Translations under genes and position numbers: made by a program
Part shown: positions 5,065-5,997 of the stretch, one piece after another
Layout: the number at the start of each line of letters is the position of its first letter
Numbering within the stretch: the stretch's first letter is position 1
NCBI GenBank assembly: GCA_030638935.1
Contig: DAOWDR010000322.1
Coordinates: 1-5,997 of the forward strand
Reading direction: 5' to 3'
Source of the DNA: Desulfobacteraceae bacterium
Lineage (GTDB): Bacteria; Desulfobacterota; Desulfobacteria; Desulfobacterales; Desulfobacteraceae
DNA length: 5,997 nt
Notes under the pieces: model-generated
The model's input: the letters and a program-made list of their open reading frames with translations, nothing else
Told to the model about the DNA's origin: nothing
The model's database searches: none

Positions 5065-5997
5065 TTAGCTGTTCACAGAATATCTCAGGTTGGTTGCCGT
5101 TACCCAGTTGTCCGGGGCCTGCATAAGTTTTCCCGGATTCATTATGTTATTGGGGTCCAATGCTTTTTTAATGGTCTGGAGCAACTCCAGTGAGTCGGCT
5201 TTTTCAACCTTGAAGGCCGCTGCCTTGGAAAGCCCGATGCCGTGTTCCGCACTGGTGGTGCCGTTGACAGACCGTACATACTCGTAGATTTCGGTAATGG
5301 CTTTCCGGGCAGACTGCCACTGGTCCTTGCGCCGGGTATCCATCAATATTTTGGTGTGCATGCAGCCGGACCCGCAATGGCCGTATGCGGTCATGATAAT
5401 ATTATTTTTCTTGGCAACCTCATGGATTTTACCGGCCATTTCAGCCATTTTAGAGTAGGGGACAGCCATGTCATCGGCCAGGGCTGTTGAGGACAGGTTT
5501 TCATCATATTTGGACAGGGCGGGAAAAAGTTTTTTCCTGCCCATGAAAATTTTTGCCCTTTCCTTGGGGTCATAGCTTGAATGAAGGTCTTTCCCGTGGT
5601 GCTTCTCACAGATTTTTTTCATCTTGTTAATTTCATAGTCAACTGCTTCCTTGACCATGCCGTCCGCCTCAAAAATAAGGGCGGCCGCAACTTCCTTTAA
5701 ACCCAGATCCATGGTTTTGTTAACCGCTTTGATGGCAATGGAATCAACCAGTTCCAGCATGGAGGGGGTCGCTCCCGACGACATGATTGAGCCAATGGCT
5801 TCCCCGGCATCCTTTAAAGAGTCAAAATTGGCAATTCCCATGCACCGAAATTCCGGGATGGGCACAAAGTTCAAGGTGGCTTCCACCACAACCCCCAATG
5901 TCCCTTCTGATCCGACCATGAGCTTGTGGAGTTGATATCCGGAAGCTTCCACCCTGGTATGGGCGCCCAGGGTTACCAGCTTTCCGTCGGGCATCAC
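5065..5997 (-). CDS. FAD-linked 2-hydroxyacid dehydrogenase, GlcD/D-lactate dehydrogenase type (partial, N-terminus off the window)
   Basis: The open frame enters from the right edge, so the first visible codon (GTG) is not a real start. With 310 residues visible against about 460 in the family, roughly 150 residues of the FAD-binding N-terminus are missing. Visible blocks, numbered from the edge, are SGYQLHKLMVGSEGTLGVV (19-37, end of the FAD-binding PCMH domain), the FAD-oxidase C-terminal domain, GHCGSGCMH (206-214), SAEHGIG (249-255) and ALDPNNIMNPGK (279-290). His207, His214 and Glu251 match the metal-site residues of D-2-hydroxyacid dehydrogenases, which oxidise D-lactate, glycolate or D-2-hydroxyglutarate to the 2-oxoacid. 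The usual GDGN inside the histidine loop is GSGC here. The stop is followed at once by a second TAA. Placed before an Fe-S partner and a LarA racemase, it most likely oxidises the D-form of a 2-hydroxyacid; which acid is unknown. Confidence 0.9.
   Translation of the reverse strand: MMPDGKLVTLGAHTRVEASGYQLHKLMVGSEGTLGVVVEATLNFVPIPEFRCMGIANFDSLKDAGEAIGSIMSSGATPSMLELVDSIAIKAVNKTMDLGLKEVAAALIFEADGMVKEAVDYEINKMKKICEKHHGKDLHSSYDPKERAKIFMGRKKLFPALSKYDENLSSTALADDMAVPYSKMAEMAGKIHEVAKKNNIIMTAYGHCGSGCMHTKILMDTRRKDQWQSARKAITEIYEYVRSVNGTTSAEHGIGLSKAAAFKVEKADSLELLQTIKKALDPNNIMNPGKLMQAPDNWVTATNLRYSVNS

Overview
The window reads as a piece of an anaerobic bacterial chromosome, most likely a sulfate-reducing Desulfobacterota of the Desulfobacteraceae type. 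This is an inference from moderate base composition and a cysteine-rich Fe-S protein with an MvhD-like (hydrogenase/heterodisulfide reductase type) tail. A GlcD-type 2-hydroxyacid dehydrogenase, a LarA-type racemase and a flavin-dependent thymidylate synthase (ThyX) also fit. All seven genes supported here lie on the minus strand, so transcription runs from high to low coordinates. No RNA gene, mobile element or CRISPR array was seen.

Right part (about 2187-5997), in transcription order: the C-terminal two thirds of a GlcD/D-lactate dehydrogenase-like flavoprotein (cut by the window edge); a protein with four [4Fe-4S] motifs fused to an MvhD-like domain; a LarA-family nickel-dependent 2-hydroxyacid racemase; and ThyX. 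Gaps are 17, 11 and 0 bases, so this is almost certainly one transcript. The first three genes suggest a pathway: LarA interconverts the enantiomers of a 2-hydroxyacid, the flavoprotein oxidises one of them, and the Fe-S/MvhD protein takes the electrons and may pass them to an Hdr/HdrA-like complex encoded elsewhere. ThyX has no obvious role in this and may simply be co-transcribed.

Middle (about 1100-2186): a GntR regulator of the FadR/FCD subfamily, 100 bases downstream of thyX, followed by a 336-base non-coding stretch. That stretch holds a possible terminator for the regulator, a sigma70-like promoter with a perfect TTGACA, and a perfect 22-base palindrome around TTGTATACAA that covers the -10 element. 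The palindrome looks like a FadR-subfamily GntR operator.

Left part (1-1084): a dimethylarginine dimethylaminohydrolase (DDAH) gene and, 26 bases later, the start of a family 3 amino-acid-type periplasmic binding protein that runs off the left edge. The proposed picture is an amino-acid or methylarginine uptake and hydrolysis operon repressed by the adjacent GntR protein. The hydroxyacid operon upstream has its promoter outside the window, so whether the same regulator controls it cannot be decided here.
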